From positions 1-64,000 of the forward strand of contig CABXZZ010000001.1 of the NCBI GenBank assembly GCA_902516825.1: DNA of 64,000 bases. Reading direction: 5' to 3'. Positions 61,429 through 64,000 of the stretch are shown piece after piece. Below the pieces are notes generated by a model that made no database searches, was not told the DNA's origin, and saw only the letters and a program-made list of their open reading frames with translations. Source of the DNA: an uncultured SAR116 cluster alpha proteobacterium. GTDB taxonomy: Bacteria > Pseudomonadota > Alphaproteobacteria > Puniceispirillales > Puniceispirillaceae. Within the stretch, counting starts at the first letter, position 1. The number at the start of each line of letters is the position of its first letter. Both the position numbers and the translations under genes were made by a program.

Positions 61429-62267
61429 ATTTTTTGTCGTTGATAAAATCAAATGTTAAATTTTGGAATGGTAAAAAGCCTCACAAAATAAAATTAGCAT
61501 TAATATTCGCCAGTATTTTTTGTTTTTCGATATTAAGCAGTAATGTAGCAATTTCTCAAACAATGTTAGAAACAAGCCTTTCTGGTTTACCAGCATTAAA
61601 TGTAATAAATGGTGATGGTGTAGCAGGCACCACCTATTCTTTGTCATTACAAATTCTGGCTCTTATGACCGTGTTGACAATTCTTCCTTCACTTGTATTA
61701 GGAATGACCTCTTTTACTAGAGTAATAATTGTTTTATCGATTCTCAGACAAGCAATGGGTACACAGCAGACTCCACCTAATCAGGTTCTTATAGCAATAG
61801 CATTATTTTTAACTTTTTTTATTATGGCTCCTACATTTGAGACTTTATACAATGACGCCATTTCCCCCTACCTTGAGGGTCAGATGGCGGCAGATATCGC
61901 AATTTCAGATGGAACAAATGTTATGAAACAGTTCCTCGTTCAGAATACCAGAGTAACAGACTTAAATATGTTCTCAGATATGGTTGGCATTTCAAATTAT
62001 GAGTCGTCAAAGGAGGTGCCTCTATCAGTGTTGTTGCCAGCATTTATTACATCAGAGCTAAAGACTGCCTTTCAAATAGGCTTTCTTCTGTTCCTACCTT
62101 TTCTTGTCATTGACATGGTTATTGCCTCCATTCTGATGTCTCTTGGCATGATGATGCTAAGCCCTATGCTAGTAGCTATGCCATTCAAATTATTATTATT
62201 TGTCTTGGTAGACGGATGGGCAATGACAGTTGGCTCTCTTGTTGCCACCTATTCTATCGGAGGATAA
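61425..62267 (+). CDS. fliP: Export apparatus protein FliP
   Basis: ALMTVLTILPSLVLGMTSFTRVIIVLSILRQAMGTQQTPPNQVLIAIALFLTFF. Confidence 0.97.
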   Translation: MNFLSLIKSNVKFWNGKKPHKIKLALIFASIFCFSILSSNVAISQTMLETSLSGLPALNVINGDGVAGTTYSLSLQILALMTVLTILPSLVLGMTSFTRVIIVLSILRQAMGTQQTPPNQVLIAIALFLTFFIMAPTFETLYNDAISPYLEGQMAADIAISDGTNVMKQFLVQNTRVTDLNMFSDMVGISNYESSKEVPLSVLLPAFITSELKTAFQIGFLLFLPFLVIDMVIASILMSLGMMMLSPMLVAMPFKLLLFVLVDGWAMTVGSLVATYSIGG

Positions 62268-62269
62268 AA

Positions 62270-62548
62270 ATGAACGCCGCGTATTTATTTGATCAGAATG
62301 TCGAATTTTTGAGAATTGCGTTTTGGCAGATTATTATGGCAGCTGGCCCGTTGCTGGCAATAGCCCTTGCAGTTGGACTTATTATAGGGATAATTCAAGC
62401 GGCTACTTCCATCAACGAAATGACGCTAAGTTTTGTCCCAAAACTTGTTATTGTAATGATATCATTTGGACTTCTTTCTAGCTTTATTTTAACCCAGTTA
62501 TCTGATTATTTTGGGTTTATTTTTGATCAAATCGTTAATATCAGCTAA
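62270..62548 (+). CDS. fliQ: Export apparatus protein FliQ
   Basis: ATG 62270; QIIMAAGPLLAIALAVGLIIGIIQAATSINEMTLSFVPKLVIV. Confidence 0.95.
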   Translation: MNAAYLFDQNVEFLRIAFWQIIMAAGPLLAIALAVGLIIGIIQAATSINEMTLSFVPKLVIVMISFGLLSSFILTQLSDYFGFIFDQIVNIS

Positions 62549-62554
62549 TCCGAT

Positions 62555-63376
62555 ATGCTTCCACTTACAGCCCAATCAATGACCGGACTACCAGGACTTG
62601 AGCTCCAAGGACTTATTACGGTTATTTTACAGTTTTTTGTGGCTATGTTGAGAATTGGTGCGTTTATGATTTCATCTCCACTACTTGGTGCAAGATGGGT
62701 CCCCTTACAAGTAAGATTAACCATGAGTGTCATGCTAACACTTATTATTTGGCAATATACGGCCCCCGTCAGTGTGGAAGTACTTACCTCAAATCAGGTA
62801 ATATTTATCGTATTCTCCGAAATTATTATAGGACTTTCTGCTGGTCTCATTTTAACGATCTGGTTTTCGGCTGTAATGCTAGCAGGTGAGAAAGTAGCAG
62901 GCTCGTCCGGATTGAGTTTCGCAGCGCAAATAGACCCGTCTACTGGCGGTCAAACACCTGTAGTTAGTCAAATTTTTTACCTTTTTCTGCTGGTATTATT
63001 TACAAGCACTGATGGCCATTTAGTAGCTATAAACACACTTCTTGATTCCTATCGAATTTTGCCAATTGGCATTACACCGTCATTTGAAATTTTTATATCT
63101 GCGGGAATTAGTGCCGCGGGGACAATGTTTTATGCGGCTTCAATAATCATGTTGCCATTTTCTGTAATTTTACTGTTGATTAACGTTAGTATTGGCATAA
63201 TTACTCGCTCTGCTCCATCTTTAAATCTTTTTTCAATTGGTTTTCCTATCACACTTATAGGTATATTTTTTGTTTTATATTTTTCAACTAACTCCCTGGC
63301 TAATTCATTGAGCAATTTAACAGATTCAAGCTTGATAAACTTAAAAGAAATAATGGAGGGTATGTTCGATGGCTGA
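62555..63376 (+). CDS. fliR: Export apparatus protein FliR
   Basis: GLITVILQFFVAMLRIGAFMISSPLLGARWVPLQVRLTMSVMLT...GEKVAGSSGLSFAAQIDPSTGGQTPVVSQIFYLF. Confidence 0.95.
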   Translation: MLPLTAQSMTGLPGLELQGLITVILQFFVAMLRIGAFMISSPLLGARWVPLQVRLTMSVMLTLIIWQYTAPVSVEVLTSNQVIFIVFSEIIIGLSAGLILTIWFSAVMLAGEKVAGSSGLSFAAQIDPSTGGQTPVVSQIFYLFLLVLFTSTDGHLVAINTLLDSYRILPIGITPSFEIFISAGISAAGTMFYAASIIMLPFSVILLLINVSIGIITRSAPSLNLFSIGFPITLIGIFFVLYFSTNSLANSLSNLTDSSLINLKEIMEGMFDG

Positions 63377-64000
63377 AGAATCCCAAGATGGTCAGGAGAA
63401 AACCGAAGAACCCTCCCAACGAAAAATCGATAAGTCCAGGGAAGATGGTCAGGTACTACAATCCAAGGAAATGTTTGTGTTTTCCTCTATTGCAATGGGC
63501 CTTCTTATTTTTCTATTTATACCCGAGTTTGCAATACCAAGTATGAATCAATGGGGGAGACTATTTCAAATAGAAAGTAAAGAACAACTCTCCAGCCTTC
63601 CTTTTATACGTCTATATCAAGTTTTTGAGATCATCGTCATTATTGCGTTATTTTTAGGTGTTCCGTTGATGATAGTAAGCCTTTTAACACAACTAGCAGT
63701 CGGTGGAATAAATTTTGCCCCTAAAGCAGCCGCGTTTAAAGGCAATAAGATTAATCCTATAAAGGGGTTAAAACGAATGTTCTCGATGAAAGGGTTAGTA
63801 GAACTTGGGAAGTCTGTGCTTAAAGTTGTCCTATTAATTGGTCTTGCAGCTATTGTGATTTACATAATGCTACCTCAATTGCTCCAGATCTCGCATGGTT
63901 CTCTTAAAAGTGCGTTAGAAGTTATGTATTATGCCTTCCCATTTCTAATAGGAACGCTGCTAACCGCTTTAGCCGTAATCGCTGCTATTGATTATTTCTG
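63369..64000 (+). CDS. flhB: Export apparatus protein FlhB (3' truncated by window end; absent from ORF track)
   Basis: MAEESQDGQEKTEEPSQRKIDKSREDGQVLQSKEMFVFSSI...INPIKGLKRMFSMKGLVELGKSVLKVVLL. Confidence 0.95.
   Translation, partial: MAEESQDGQEKTEEPSQRKIDKSREDGQVLQSKEMFVFSSIAMGLLIFLFIPEFAIPSMNQWGRLFQIESKEQLSSLPFIRLYQVFEIIVIIALFLGVPLMIVSLLTQLAVGGINFAPKAAAFKGNKINPIKGLKRMFSMKGLVELGKSVLKVVLLIGLAAIVIYIMLPQLLQISHGSLKSALEVMYYAFPFLIGTLLTALAVIAAIDYF

Overview
The window is almost entirely one flagellar supercluster from an AT-rich proteobacterium. Order: flgP-like(5' cut)-flgT-LysM-like-flgA-flgM-flgN-DUF2802 / flgBCDEFGHIJKL / pseudaminic-type nonulosonic acid genes / two giant flagellins / two TPR-glycosyltransferases / hisH-hisF-pseA amidination module / formyltransferase-pseI-GNAT-(decayed methyltransferase) on the minus strand / fliD / ClC / fliS-fliT / two sigma54 activators / fliEFGHIJ / fliKLMN / fliOPQR-flhB(3' cut). 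Main observations: (1) coordinated gigantism of hook (FlgE 1495 aa), HAP1 (FlgK 1739 aa), cap (FliD 864 aa) and both flagellins (1068 and 1062 aa), while FlgL and the rod proteins are normal size; repeat modules are shared between FliD and FlgK; (2) a set of about 12 sigma54 (-24/-12) promoters, found by eye, in front of nearly every transcription unit, with a complementary pair of sigma54 activators (one lacks an N-terminal regulatory domain, the other lacks the HTH) resembling the FleQ/FleT arrangement; (3) a flagellin glycan locus predicted to make an amidinated and possibly N-formylated nonulosonic acid, with duplicated flagellin-glycosyltransferase candidates matching the duplicated flagellins; (4) a strong hairpin sequestering the flagellin-1 Shine-Dalgarno; (5) a ClC protein with Tyr in place of the gating glutamate. 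No tRNA, rRNA, CRISPR or transposase was seen. All calls come from reading the sequence; no database search was run.
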